Shown one piece after another: positions 27,111 through 38,627 of a DNA stretch of 64,000 bases. The position numbers were made by a program, and so were the translations under genes. How positions within the stretch are numbered: the first letter of the stretch is position 1; the number at the start of each line of letters is the position of its first letter. Source of the stretch: Acanthopleura granulata (Eukaryota; Mollusca; Polyplacophora; Chitonida; Chitonidae); the NCBI GenBank assembly GCA_016165875.1, contig JABBOT010000001.1, positions 13,522,330-13,586,329 of the forward strand, given 5' to 3'. The notes under the pieces are model-generated. The model saw only the letters and a list, made by a program, of their open reading frames with translations, did no database searches and was not told the DNA's origin.

Positions 27111-27596
27111 TCTGGAGCCGTAAAAATGACATGGTCCAAAAGAAAAATATTGGTAATTAAAAACAAACACAGTATCTAAATTTTTCTGTGAGTGTGTGTT
27201 TTAATAAGTCGTGTGCACGACATCTTCACGAAATCGTGTTCTCGAGATAAATGACTCATAGAAACGCAAAATTATCTCGTGAGAACGACTTAGTAAGCAA
27301 TTCGTGCTCATAATAAAGATGTCGCGAGCACGAGATAATTGTTAAGTCATGCACACGACATCTTGGCTAAGTCATTCGCACGACATAACAATTATCTCTA
27401 TCGACATCTTTATTATGTCGTGCACACTAGATCTTTACTAAGTCGTGCTAACGAAATAATTGTGCATTTCTGTTGGTCATTTATCTCTTGAGTACGACTT
27501 ATTAAAAAAACATACGTGAAACGTTAACACTATCAACAAACGTTGATATTTTTTCTGTTTATAATGTTTTTTCATCAGGTCACTTTTACGGCTACG
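27111..27596. mobile_element. 486-bp MITE-like element with internal palindromic repeats
   Basis: The left end (TCTGGAGCCGTAAAAATGAC) is the imperfect reverse complement of the right end (GTCACTTTTACGGCTACG). It is flanked by an 8-bp duplication, TCTCTGAC on the left and TATCTGAC on the right, one mismatch apart. Other copies keep the uninterrupted site (copy 3 reads AGTTATCTGACAAACTC), which confirms the boundaries. The interior is packed with direct and inverted versions of AAGTCGTGCACACGACAT and TTATCTCGTGAGAACG. No coding capacity, so it is non-autonomous. The 8-bp duplication would fit hAT-type elements, but the terminal sequence is not diagnostic. Confidence 0.8.
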
Positions 27597-29544
27597 TATC
27601 TGACAAACTGAGTTTTTCACACTTAACTCGAGAAGAGGCCACGATTAGCGTAACTGGGCAACATACAATTTACCGAACCCGTAACTGGCCAACACACACA
27701 TTGCCGAACCCTTAATGCCAGTAATCGAAGAATTTGGATTGAAAAGATTTGAAAAAAGAAAATGCAAACAGGACGGATGTTTTGTCTAGTATCAACAGTT
27801 ACGATATTTCCTGACTTCTACAACAGGTTTGCCTACCAACGATTACCCTTTGATTGCACGAACTTAAACGAGACACTTATCACAGGCTTAGGGCAATAGA
27901 GTGAAGCTCGACGCAGGAGTGATAGTAGCTATGTTTCTGAGTTCGTTTCAGCAGTTAACCAAAGACTGTTTATTTGAGTTCTTTGCTGACCTGGGTCGCA
28001 CTTTATATCTTGTATAAACAAGGCTATTGGTGAACGATATGGATTCCGGCATGAAAGCAAAATGGTTTTGTACAACTGGCATGTTATTTGAAATAATATC
28101 TGAACCAATGATTTTACTCTTTGGCCTTTACATCTCCGTTCCCTTATGAAGTTAATCCTCAACTCTCGCTGCAGATGTTTGCTTTCGTGATCCGACTAAA
28201 GACAAGCCTACTCTCTGGCATTGCTGGGTCACTCACGTACTAAGGGCTTGAACAGAGCACAATATCAAAAGCTAGGCATCGACGAAATACGGCCTGTGGT
28301 AAAACAAAGGTTAAATGGTTGTTCTTTTCAGGTCACTGAGCCTTTGCCAAGGACTTGTTTACCATCAAGTACCAATAAAACGTAAGGTTATTATCCGGTT
28401 CAGAAAAGAAATAAATCAGTCAAAGATTCTTTTCAGTGGCGGCCAAACAGTAATTTTGCTTACAAACAGTGACAAATCCTGATCATTTTTCCGAAATGGA
28501 GTTGAAACTTTGTGTCTGCGTTTGTCTGTATTCTGTATTTATGTGCAAGTTCTTTGTTCATGCTGTTGGACACCGTATTACCCTCGGAATGAGGTCACGG
28601 AATTTGTTTACCTTTTAAATCCATGTATTTTGCGAAGAATAAAATTTCTCCAACAACGAAATCAGTCACACCCGAAAACTTGATAAAATTGTTAGTCATC
28701 TTACTCTGAGTGTTGCCAACAACCAAGTGGCGCAATTTCCTCCAGGTAAAAAACAAATTCTTTTGGCATTGTTTTCCCGAATAACTGGAGAACAGATCAC
28801 GGGCTTTGTGGTATCTTTATTCGCAACTATATTCTTGGAGTCAAATTCTGGCCAATTCTAACAAGATGTTGTTACACTGGACATAATATTCAGAAACATT
28901 GTATAGGTTGTTAAAATATTTATTGCGCTTGAAAAAAGTGCAGCGAACACAAACTGGTGCAAGTATGCAAGAACTATTTCCGCAAGTTTACGGTAAACTT
29001 TGTTAGTGGTCTAAACACTGAGTTCCCCTGAGCATTTCGACTGAAACAAACTGAAATAATTTTCTTTATCAAACGTAATATTTTGGTGCAGCAGAATTGT
29101 CGGGATCTTGGTGCCAATGAGCGTGGAGACCTGAGTTCATGTGTAACCCTCTCACGCTATGAAATGATTCTTATGACACTACTGAGGGACATTATCAAGC
29201 ACACACCTGTCCAGCAACAGCCTGTCGTGTCGAAGGTTAGTACCGACACCGATATCTATAAAGGCAATATTGTCAACCGCTTTGATACATCAACTCAGTA
29301 GTGAACCTTTTACTTACATCTCATCGGAGAATGTGGAGGAATACTGTAGTTGCCTTCGACGGTGGCACCACCTCAAGACTTCACGTCATTTAGAAGCCAA
29401 GTTTTCTGTCACATCATTTAACCTGCCGTCAGTCAATTACGTCTTTATCAAAAATCTTATCCTACTTTTAAATTTTGTGTAATTTCCAAATCATTCTACT
29501 GTCTGTGGAAACTGCTCCATCTCTGGACTGTCCAAGAAGGTGAA

Positions 29545-29860
29545 ATGCCCCCCCCCCCCCATGGATTTTAGTACCTGTTAAATCAAAATCGACACCATGT
29601 ATAATGATTACGTGCTACAAACGGAAGTGCCGCCATAAACATGGCGTTCTTTTTGTTTAAACATGGAGCGATGAGCTTCTAGGCCAGATCACCTCCTGAA
29701 TAATGAAAGTGAGATCGCCGAAACTGTAGCGCGCATGTTTGCGAGAGCCTGTACTTTGGCAGGAGACACAAGATACGTGGCTGAGTTGCGAAGCGGCAGT
29801 ACTCCGGCACCGGAAATTAAATGAAAGACTCCACAGGTATAGCGACGTTCAAATATAGTG
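29545..29860. other. Foreign block in copy 4 replacing unit sequence
   Basis: After a run of 14 C residues (about 29,553-29,566) the sequence departs from the unit and rejoins it at about 29,865 (ACATCCTAAATGCAGCTCAG, matching copy 3 near 22,795). The equivalent of roughly 650 bp of unit is missing. The block is less AT-rich than its surroundings and contains the coding-like remnant described separately. Confidence 0.55.
29663..29824 (+). pseudogene. Short coding-like remnant with internal TGA
   Basis: An ATG in the context GCCATAAACATGGCG lies just upstream; a second ATG at 29,663 opens a frame that meets a TGA at 29,672 and then stays open for 49 codons until a TGA at 29,822. The residues after the internal stop include SEIAETVARMFARAC and GDTRYVAELRSGS, an amphipathic, charged composition unlike the AT-rich noise of the array. 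The internal TGA sits where CGA would give arginine, the expected outcome of CpG decay, but this is inferred. I do not recognise the family. It could be the first exon of a captured gene or of a DNA transposon. Confidence 0.3.
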
Positions 29861-32198
29861 GTATACATCCTAAATGCAGCTCAGTTTCGAGCAATAGTCA
29901 TTGGTCAGTGAGGCAGGGCTTTCGAGAGCAGCTCTTGGTGGCTCGGTTGGAGATTTACCACAAGAATTGCACTGGTTTTATCCACCTGATCGCCATTACA
30001 TGAATGAACATTTTTTCAGGAAAACAGAAACAAATCAAATTATACAACATGAAAAACTTAAACCTTGGTCATCTTTTCTTGGAAAGATATACAGAGTGGA
30101 ATAAATAGCCATATTTTCCAGTCTGACTAACGCGACCCAAACAGCAGTTGATAGAACGCCCTCAGTGGTGCATTTACATTGCTTTGTCATTATAACTGCC
30201 ACAAGTTGTCTTCAGTCATGGGGGTATACTCCGGTTCACAAATACAATGTCCATGAAGAATGCGCACTAACTGTGTCCTAAAAGGTTCGGCATTAGCCAG
30301 ATCATCACGTCTTGGGGACACAAGTGCTGAGTAACCCAACATTTCAGACATTGTATTCTCTCATGGAATTTACTTTACTAGAGATTTACCGATACAAAAA
30401 ACGTGAAATAAAATCTTTCATCTTTCATACTGTAAGAGACGGTAACGTATGCAAGCTACTAGGTTTGAGGATAACATGTTTTTGGTTTAGGATTATCAAG
30501 TGCCCAAGTGTTGTGTATACAAAGACAAGTAGTGCAAATCACCATGGTCATCACAGTCATCAATTTCTTATATTAATATCTTTATTCATTAAAATACGAA
30601 TAAAATAAATGTAAAATAAACACGAATAACAAAACAAAAATTCATAAATAAAAAGTTTAACATTGTTAAAGGTTGTTATCAAGTTTCAGAACACGGTAAA
30701 GATTATTTTCAACATCAGTATACATTTTATTTTTAACACTTACTTTCTCCATCATAACATATTGCTTACAATTCAACTTTTCTAACATTTCCAAAAATCA
30801 GTATGATAATTTTATTTTATTTAACCATTTGATTAGGGCTTCTTAAGGCTCCGCTGGAGAATACTTCACTTACACAATGGTGCTCAGATTTATGGAATAT
30901 CCCAGGGAGCTATTTACAACGCAAAATGTAAGCCCCATGTGTTTTCTACGCAGTATTACATGTTACATTCACACTGTTACATTGGCATTACACACCATTG
31001 TAATCTGTAAAAATGTTCGGGGGAATCGATGAGACTGGAAATGCACAGTTATCACTTGATCGCTAGTAGGGTTGACGCACGACATTAATGGAATAAATAG
31101 CCCATTGTATACAAATAACGTTCTCAAATTCCATACAATCAATTGGTTACCTGAAAGGAAAAGTACCTCCATACGTTAATGGAACAGTATGCCTGGTAAA
31201 CATCATAAAGGAAACAAGGCCAGGTGCAAATCATGCATGGCGCAATTTTTCACCACAGTTTACCGTTTAATTTGACGTAGACCGGACTGTCAAGCCTGAA
31301 TCAGAATCGATGATTTTGACATGAACTCCATTATATTCTTACTAAATGTGATTCTGCCATATTTACGGCAGATTTCATCATATCCTGTATCGGAATGGCG
31401 TCAGAACCCGATAAATCTTAATGCGCTGCCTCTTTACGTTTGCTTGATTACGGGGAATTGTAAATTTAACAGCATAGGCCAAAAACGCCCGGTTAGACTA
31501 CATTAGGTTTAGATAAACGGGTCAGCGATAAACAACAATTCTGTCACGCTAAATAACTGGTTACGGAGAACTGCACCACGATATATTTAAATCTGCAAAT
31601 CCCACTCTTCGGTTCCGCTCTTCAAAGAGGTATTATGTAATACAGGCAGACGAGGCTGTCGGCTATCACCTCAAAACTTGGACACTGGTGAACATGAACT
31701 GTTTGTAACGTTTCCGGTTCGTTTCCTGCGAGACGACAACATTACCTTTGAACCTGTCAAGTTTCGTTATGGGTGAGAGCTGACGTCAGCTTTTCGGCTA
31801 AATTCTCGGCAAAATTGCTGAGTGATCCATATATCGATTAATTTCTCCAATGATCAGTTAGCTGCTGTTGTTATTCTTACTCTCATTACTTTACAGTCGA
31901 CCGGATGGAAACGGCAAGCCTATCGACAGTTTTTGGTTTTACACTTATCGCAGTGGCGTCAGCGATTTCCTTCCGCTCTCCTACCCTCGAGGTGTGGCAG
32001 GTTTCCTCCGGGGCCATACTAGGTCTGTATCGCCAAATACAGCTCTTTGTCGTCATGTGTTTTCTTCCTTTGTAGCTCTGGTATTTTGTGATGTTTGTTA
32101 TGACAATGTACTGTAAAACTACTCTGTCAGACTGCAAGGGTATTACTTTTTTTTTCAACGATGGCATAAAAGATAATGTTCTTTGCTACAGACGATAT

Positions 32199-33420
32199 TG
32201 TAAGAGTATCACTGTCGGAGAAGAAAAATGATAAACAAATGGCTTGTTTAATTCTCAGGGAGCAATAGGCCTTACACAAGGTTAAAAGAATCTCGAAGAC
32301 GCTTGAATACGTTCAATACCTGTATTTGAACACAATACACAAATAGCACAACTGCCAATAATATACAAAAACAATACAGATAATTAGAAAAATATATAGC
32401 TTCTTACTGATTATAGCGTCCAAATCCGGTTTCCGAAGGCAAGTCAGTCCACGTAAACATAGAATCCATAGTCCGTGGGAATTCTCAGATCAAAGTATGA
32501 CAGTCCTATAAGAGACAAACAGCAAAGGGTACGGTACGCCGACCATCGTATACATCCAACTCCTCGGCAAGGTGCAACTATCCTGGGTGGACGGGTCGAC
32601 AGTAGCGTCTGTGATGCCTAACTGGCGATGTTTCAACTCTCGGAAATATACACAAAGCCACTTTCAGGGTAAACTGGGATGAAATGTACGTAATCGTACA
32701 AAGAAACAATGAGCCATACAAGCTCCAAAATAACGCCTCACACAAAATAGCAAGTGGCGAAACACAATAGCTTACACCGTACTGAACAATGGGGTACAAG
32801 TTGACGTATCTCGCAAATTTCGGTCTTTTACTCATATCCATTTTGAGAGCAGACTTTTAATCAAGTTCTTTTGAGAGCAGTCATATTTACTCTCGTCCAC
32901 TGAGAAAGATTTCATGGGATTTGGAGATATCGGTTTTCATGCTATTCGACATATGCTATTCGACATGCTATACGTCAATTTGTACCCCATTTTTCAGTAC
33001 GGTGTGAGCTTGTGTTTCTCCACTTGCTATTTTGTGTGAGGCGTTATTTGGAGCTTGTATCGCTCAATGTGCGATTACGTACATTTCATCCCAGTGTAGT
33101 GATTTGGTGTATTTCCAAGGGGTGAAACATACCTCGCCAGCTAGGCATCACAGACACTATTGTCAACTGGTCCGCCCAGGAGAGTTGAACCATGCCAGGG
33201 AGTTGATATATACGATCGTCGGCGTACCGTGTCCTTTGTTGTTTGTCACTTACAGGACAGCCATCCTTTGAGAATTCCCAAGGACTGTGGATTCTATATT
33301 TACGTGGCTTTACTTGCCTTTGGAAGCCGGAATATCCCATCTGGAATTGGACGCTCTCCATCACTAAGAAACTATACGCATACACACGCACACCCACCCA
33401 CCCACACCCACACGCCCACC

Positions 33421-33460
<40 letters not shown>

Positions 33461-33532
33461 CATATCTGAATTGAACTTGGTTAAACGTCTTCGTGTTTAT
33501 CATTTCCCCTCTCCGATAATGGTACCCTTACA
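32199..33532. mobile_element. Long inverted-repeat (foldback-type) element in copy 5
   Basis: Left end TGTAAGAGTATCACTGTCGG is the imperfect reverse complement of right end CCGATAATGGTACCCTTACA. The arms run from 32,199 to about 32,800 and from about 32,965 to 33,532, with a loop of about 165 bp holding a duplicated TTTTGAGAGCAG. The right arm is also a direct match to about 25,200-25,870 of copy 4. Two readings fit: a genuine foldback transposon, or two LTR-like elements joined head to head. The unit sequence between the flanks is partly deleted and no target duplication is visible. Confidence 0.7.
33377..33463. repeat. CA/CCCA and TA microsatellite
   Basis: A run of ACACGCACACCCACCCACCC followed by about 26 bases of alternating CA and then alternating TA. 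It lies within the right arm of the inverted-repeat element and has no counterpart in the left arm or in the copy 4 relative, so it arose after the arms separated. Open frames across it encode only TH or VC repeats. Confidence 0.9.
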
Positions 33533-33643
33533 CAGGTATCAATGGTTTGTCTTGTATAATGCATACTGAAAATTACCGTATCACCGTGCTTTGGTTGTAA
33601 AATTTACCATGCCGTTAAAAAAGGCCTTCTTCATGTCATTACA

Positions 33644-33913
33644 GGGTCCTCCCTGGCTCAGTGCGTTAGCCCGCCAGCACGGCGTAATGGACCAGGTGCC
33701 TCTCACCAATGCGTTTGGCGCGAGTTCAAGTCCAGCTCATTTTAACATCCTACCCGACTTACGTGGGAAGGTCTTCCAGCAACCTGCGAATGGTTGTATG
33801 TTTCCCCAGGGCTCTCTCCGATTTCCTCCCCTCCATAATGCTGGCCGCAGTCGTATAAGTAACATATTCTTGAGTACGGCGTAAAACATCATTCAAACAA
33901 ATAAATAATAAAT
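33644..33913 (+). mobile_element. tRNA-derived SINE, family 1, in copy 5
   Basis: Head GGGTCCTCCCTGGCTCAGTG, box-B-like GAGTTCAAGTCC, family body with CTCCATAATGCTGGCCGC, and an AAATAAATAATAAAT tail. It is more diverged than the copy 4 SINE. A target duplication is only suggested: TGTCATTAC before and TGTCACTGT after. Open frames overlapping it are SINE-derived. Confidence 0.85.
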
Positions 33914-36889
33914 ATCCTGTCACTGTTCACTGTTTTTGTCCTCTTTCATTACCTCTTTTATTTCCATACTCAGCTCGTCCAAATGTAGGGAAAAAGTGGT
34001 CCCAAATTGAACAATTTTACTACCCTATTACATACTTTCAGAAAGGTTTTTCACCTGCATTGGTAGAGCAATATCTTCTGTCCTTGCTGCTATCATCCAG
34101 GGCGTTTTCATGGAATTCACCAAACGATAAAGAAAACTACTGCAAATCACTTGTCACTGAAGAATACGCGCAGCCTTCTCTATAGGTTTACCTGTACTCA
34201 GGTTAGCGAACAAGTAGTGAACTGATTCACTGCTGATTTTTCTATGAAGGCCATTTCATTTAAATACACAAAACATTTGAGCAATTTTCTGCCTCTGTTT
34301 AATCACAAGTAAGAGAAGGTTTTAATTTTGCCAGTGTTTTAAAATTACCTTGAAATTAGATGGTAAACTTAGGATTTCAGGCAGATCAGAACTCACAAGA
34401 AAAGTTGATGGATAGTTATTTGACAAGCTCGGGTTTTCAAGCTTAATTTGCCCCGATTAGCATAGTTGGCCAACATATACATTAACGGACCCTTAATGAC
34501 AGTAATCGAAAAATTCACACCAAAAAAAATTCAAAACAAGAAAAAGTGAACTGAATGGATGTTTTGTCTCCGATGAACTGAAAAGAAATTGGGGAGAAAA
34601 CTACGTTTCGTGCGCCTCATTCCTTGGTTAGTTCTACAACATGTCGGGATGAAAATTGCCTACTAATGATGACCTTTTGATTGAACGGACCTAAATGGCT
34701 TGGTTAAAGTCTAGGTATTGGAGTTCACTTCAGCAGTTAACCAACGGCTATTTATTTGCGTTCGGGAATGGAGACCTGGGTATCACTTAATATCTTGTGT
34801 AAACAGGACTCTTGGTGAACGATATAGATTCCGGCGTGAAAGAAAAATTGTCCCTCGCAACCGGCATGTTATTTGAAATAATATCTGAATCAGTGATGTG
34901 GCTCCTTGGCTTTCATATTTCCGTCCCCTCAGGGAGGTGATCCCCTACACTTGCTGCAAGCGACTGTTTGCTTTCGTGATCTGACGAAAGACAAGTCGTC
35001 TCTTTCATATTGCAGGGTCACGTAATAACGTTTTCAATAGAGCACAATTCAAGAGCTTAGCCATTCAGCCATTGGAATACGGCCTGTTGTAAACGGAAAC
35101 AGAGGTCAAATGGTTGGTCACTTCAAGCCTCTCAGTCTTTGGCGAGAACTTGTTGACCATCAAGTGCCATTGGCAGGAATTGAATAGGCTATGATCCCCT
35201 TTACAAAGAAAATAAAGTTAACCAGTAAAGGTCCTGTAGTCAAGCTTTCGAGAGTTTTAACTTATAAATAATGACAAATCCTTAAAATGGTGCCGAGATT
35301 ACAATGAAACATTCTGTCTTTATTTCTTTACATTCCACATTTGCTTGGCACAAAGCAACCCCTTTGAGATTGAGCATGGATAAATCATTTATTATTTAAT
35401 TAAATTCTAAATAGTCAGCAACTGCTATGGCGTCCGAGGACTAGTTTACCTTCGAAATCGATATATTATGTAAAAGTTAAATGTTCTCTGACGATGAAAT
35501 CAACACACCTTTCGCTAGGAAAGTTGATGAAGTTACTCTCAGTATTGCATTTTCTTCCAATTAATATTACCTAAATTGTTTTGACCATAACTTCCAGAAT
35601 AACTGCAATCGTAATGAGCTGAACCACTTCAGTAGCTTTAGATGCAAGTGTACTTACAATAAGATTCAGCCCAACTTTTAACAAGGTGAATAAGTGGTTG
35701 CATGATCCGAGTAGCTCGAGAAGACCAATCACGTCCTAACCAAACTAGGCAGACCTTTTGACAGGTAGTGCATATGACTTACATCTATGTAGGATTAAAT
35801 GACACTGAGGTAAGGAGAGATATCAGCCTGTAATTTGCTGTATAACTGAAGTTCTTTTTTATAATCTTCAAGGAATTCGGTCCAAAAACTTAGAATACAC
35901 TAAACACTCTTTCTTACATAAGGTGTACTGTTATAATCATCTGTTATCAGCAAACACTGTAATGATGTGAGCGTGTCTGTTCCGCGAGTTATAGTCACCT
36001 ATTTCGTTGCATACAGTTTAAAAGAACAAATCAATGAAACGTAACAATACCCTGTCAGCCAGTTTTATTACAAGCCACGGAAGTAACCAAAAACAACAGC
36101 TTTACATTTACATCTTGCTTGGAAAGTCATTAATCACCCCTCTTTCACTTGTTTTCTCTTTTAGCCTATGTCAAAGTTCAAAAAAGCATTAACTGACTTA
36201 ATCATTAAAAACGAGGACGTGAATCATGTGGCCCATGCACCTTTTCAGCAATTTCAGCAACGGTCGCGCCATTGAAGCATTTAGCAAAGTGCACAATCAA
36301 CCTCCCAGTGTGACGAATTATGCAACGTCTTGGCCAGTAGCACCCCGAAGAGCTTTGAAACTCTTCTTATCAAAAGACACATTTTACTTCATTTACATAT
36401 AAATTTATGCGCTTCAGCTGAGAAAGGAAGAAATATCTTCAAAAGCCAGCCATTGATGGAAAATTAGGTACCCATTCGCACACAGAATCCTGACTGGCAT
36501 TTTTTTTAATTTGTTCTTTGTTAAAAAAAACAATGGACATACGAACTTGGCAGAGTTGGGATTTTTGTGACCCATATTTGAAACACCAAACTTTTGGAAA
36601 CATCAGACAGGATGAAAATACCTGTTCGGTGACGAAAACTAAATTCTTGGCCTCTTTTGTCAAAAACAGCTATGAAGGCGTGGAGTTCTACACTCATTAC
36701 CCAGAAGAATGCGTAAAGATGTTTTATGACAATCGAAATCGACAAGCCGAAGCATGCAAACACTATATGCATCTATACCGACGAATGGAAAGTACACTTA
36801 AAATGTTCGTGACAGTTTCGTTTTGTATTGTTTTCCTACTCGACTCAAAGAAAGAATTTTGAAATTCTCGATTACACTCTTTTTAGGCG

Positions 36890-37080
36890 ACATGGTGACA
36901 ATGACCTCTCGACAGGACAGCCAGGGAATTTGTGACACTAAACGGTCAACGAAAAGGTCAGGGGCACAGTGGCAATAAACAGTCGACGAAATGGTCTGGG
37001 GCGTGAGGGCACTAAGTAGTCTAGCGTGCCTTCGAAAATTGGTGACAATAAACAATCGACGGAGTGGATGCGTGAGTTCA
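36890..37080. repeat. Degenerate 36/37-bp repeats in copy 5
   Basis: Five or so diverged repeats of the motif seen in copies 1 and 3, recognisable by ATGGTGACAATGA, GTGGCAATAAACAGTCGACG and TTGGTGACAATAAACAATCG. They occupy the position equivalent to the copy 1 minisatellite. Confidence 0.65.
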
Positions 37081-37445
37081 TGTGACACCACATACAATAT
37101 GAAACCTGACCACTGTTACCACTGTTAAACCACTTTGAGATATAGACCCAGCATTGAACCATTTACTAGCACATGTCGATCGAGAATGTGCCGGAATACT
37201 GGCGTTGCTTTCACCTTTTGCGCCCTCTGCAGGCTTAACATCATTTAGCAGACAATAAACAGCACTTGCAAGTTTTCTGTCACATTTTTCAACCCCCCGT
37301 TATTATTCAGTCAATTATGTCCCGATCGAAAACCTTAAGTACTTAACTTGCCCATTGTTATCCCACTATTCTCACGTAATCCTTCCCCCTTTTGAGGAAA
37401 GTTTTTCATCTCTCAATTCACATCGTCCCCGCTTAAAGCTGTATT

Positions 37446-37718
37446 GCGGAGCTTCCGTGGCTCAGTTGGTTAGGGCGCTAGAGCAGCGTAATGACCAAGA
37501 AGCCAACCACCAATGTGATCACCACGAGTTCAAGCCCAGTTCATCCGAGCGTCCTCTACGGCCGTACGTGGAAAGGTCTGATAGCAACCTGCGAATGGTT
37601 ACGGGTTTCCGCCGGGTTCTGTCCGGTTTCCTCCAACCATAATGCTGGCCGCCGTCGTGTAAGGGAAATATTCTAGAGTGCGGCGTTAAAAACCAATCAA
37701 ACACATTAATAAATAAAT
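37446..37718 (+). mobile_element. tRNA-derived SINE, family 1, second in copy 5
   Basis: Head GCGGAGCTTCCGTGGCTCAG with GGTTAGGGCGC, box-B-like GAGTTCAAGCCC, body CCATAATGCTGGCCGCCG, and an AATAAATAAAT tail. Flanked by a 10-bp duplication with one mismatch: AAGCTGTATT (37,436-37,445) and AAGCTGTCTT (37,719-37,728). Confidence 0.9.
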
Positions 37719-38627
37719 AAGCTGTCTTGAGACATCAATAGTATTTGCTGTGGGTCAAAGCTAGGTTCAGAACATATGCCGAACTGTTTTCGTCTAAAGA
37801 CAGCATTACAGCATTATGTTTAAATTGATTTGTGGATTTATCTTGGCAGTGGGATTCAGCTCTCTCAGACACCCCGTGGATGTTATAATCGGGTTTAACA
37901 AGCGAGTGTAGAGAGGAGACAGAAGAAGGGACATCGGCCGGCATGTCTGCTGTCCACTTGGTCTCAGTGCACTGACAGATTCGAGAGTTATGGGATTACT
38001 GTTATTCGCTAAACTGTCAGGAACCCGATCCAAAGAGCATTCTGAGCCGAGCATATTTGAGAAGGAACGAATACCCATTTATTTAAGAAGCCATTGCAGG
38101 CACTCTTCACTGAATGTTCGATAGTGACGGCTCTTCTCGATGTAAAGCTACACACTTTAATACCGGAGATAAGGAAAATACTGACTCAAATAAAGAGCGG
38201 AAACCTCATTAACAAAAACCGTTGGCTTTATTGGTTTAACTCCGTCTCACAGAGGATATATTGTGATCAATCAAATTATTTCAAAGATCGCTACCTCCTT
38301 GGCTCCCTTCTGTTCTTGGTGCTATTTAAAGGCTTTATGCCATGGAAATGGCTTCTTTTTGCCACAAGCTCTAATCCTGTCAGAGCAATCGCCAGTGGTT
38401 AATGAGGAAGGTTGTTCTACTGTAGCTAATGGTCATATTTTTGTAAAAGGCAAATCAAGTTAAATGACGTAAGCAAAACATTGTCATCTTTTTTAACAAA
38501 CGAGGTATACAGGGTTGATATAACAGTAATATTTTTCAGCCTCTGGAAAGAGACGAAGATCAGTGTTAAATGATTGCTAACAGGAATGCATTTACATTGT
38601 TTTGTCCACATAAATGCTACACTTTTC

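Larger units (their letters stand above)
23053..30209. repeat. Macrosatellite copy 4, heavily rearranged
   Basis: Fourth copy, about 7.16 kb. It carries a SINE (23,660-23,897), an LTR-like element that sits where about 1.5 kb of unit sequence is missing (24,836-25,872), a MITE-like element (27,111-27,596), and a block of foreign sequence (about 29,545-29,860) that replaces the part of the unit holding the 'CACTGACAGATTCAAGAG' landmark. Its segment at 28,440-29,080 is the A type otherwise seen only in copy 1. The 'GACTCTTGGTGAACGATAT' block of the other copies appears here as GGCTATTGGTGAACGATATG near 28,020. No intact gene is recognised. Confidence 0.8.
30210..38627. repeat. Macrosatellite copy 5, longest copy
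   Basis: Fifth copy, about 8.4 kb. Near 30,600 it jumps from the equivalent of about 15,400 in copy 3 to about 16,920, so roughly 1.4 kb of unit, including the TGACGTCA sites, is missing. It gained an inverted-repeat element (32,199-33,532), two plus-strand SINEs (33,644-33,913 and 37,446-37,718) and degenerate 37-bp repeats (36,890-37,080). Landmarks retained include 'GACTCTTGGTGAACGATATAG' near 34,808 and 'CACTGACAGATTCGAGAG' near 37,971. A 114-codon open frame at 36,518-36,862 is not preserved in copies 3 or 6 and is not called. Confidence 0.82.

Noticed and set aside
33086..33569. Open frames of 104-125 codons around the CA/TA run
   Set aside because: Their length comes from the microsatellite, which has no stops in several frames.
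36518..36862. 114-codon plus-strand open frame in copy 5
   Set aside because: The aligned regions of copy 3 (about 20,950-21,380) and copy 6 (about 44,330-44,460) do not keep the frame.
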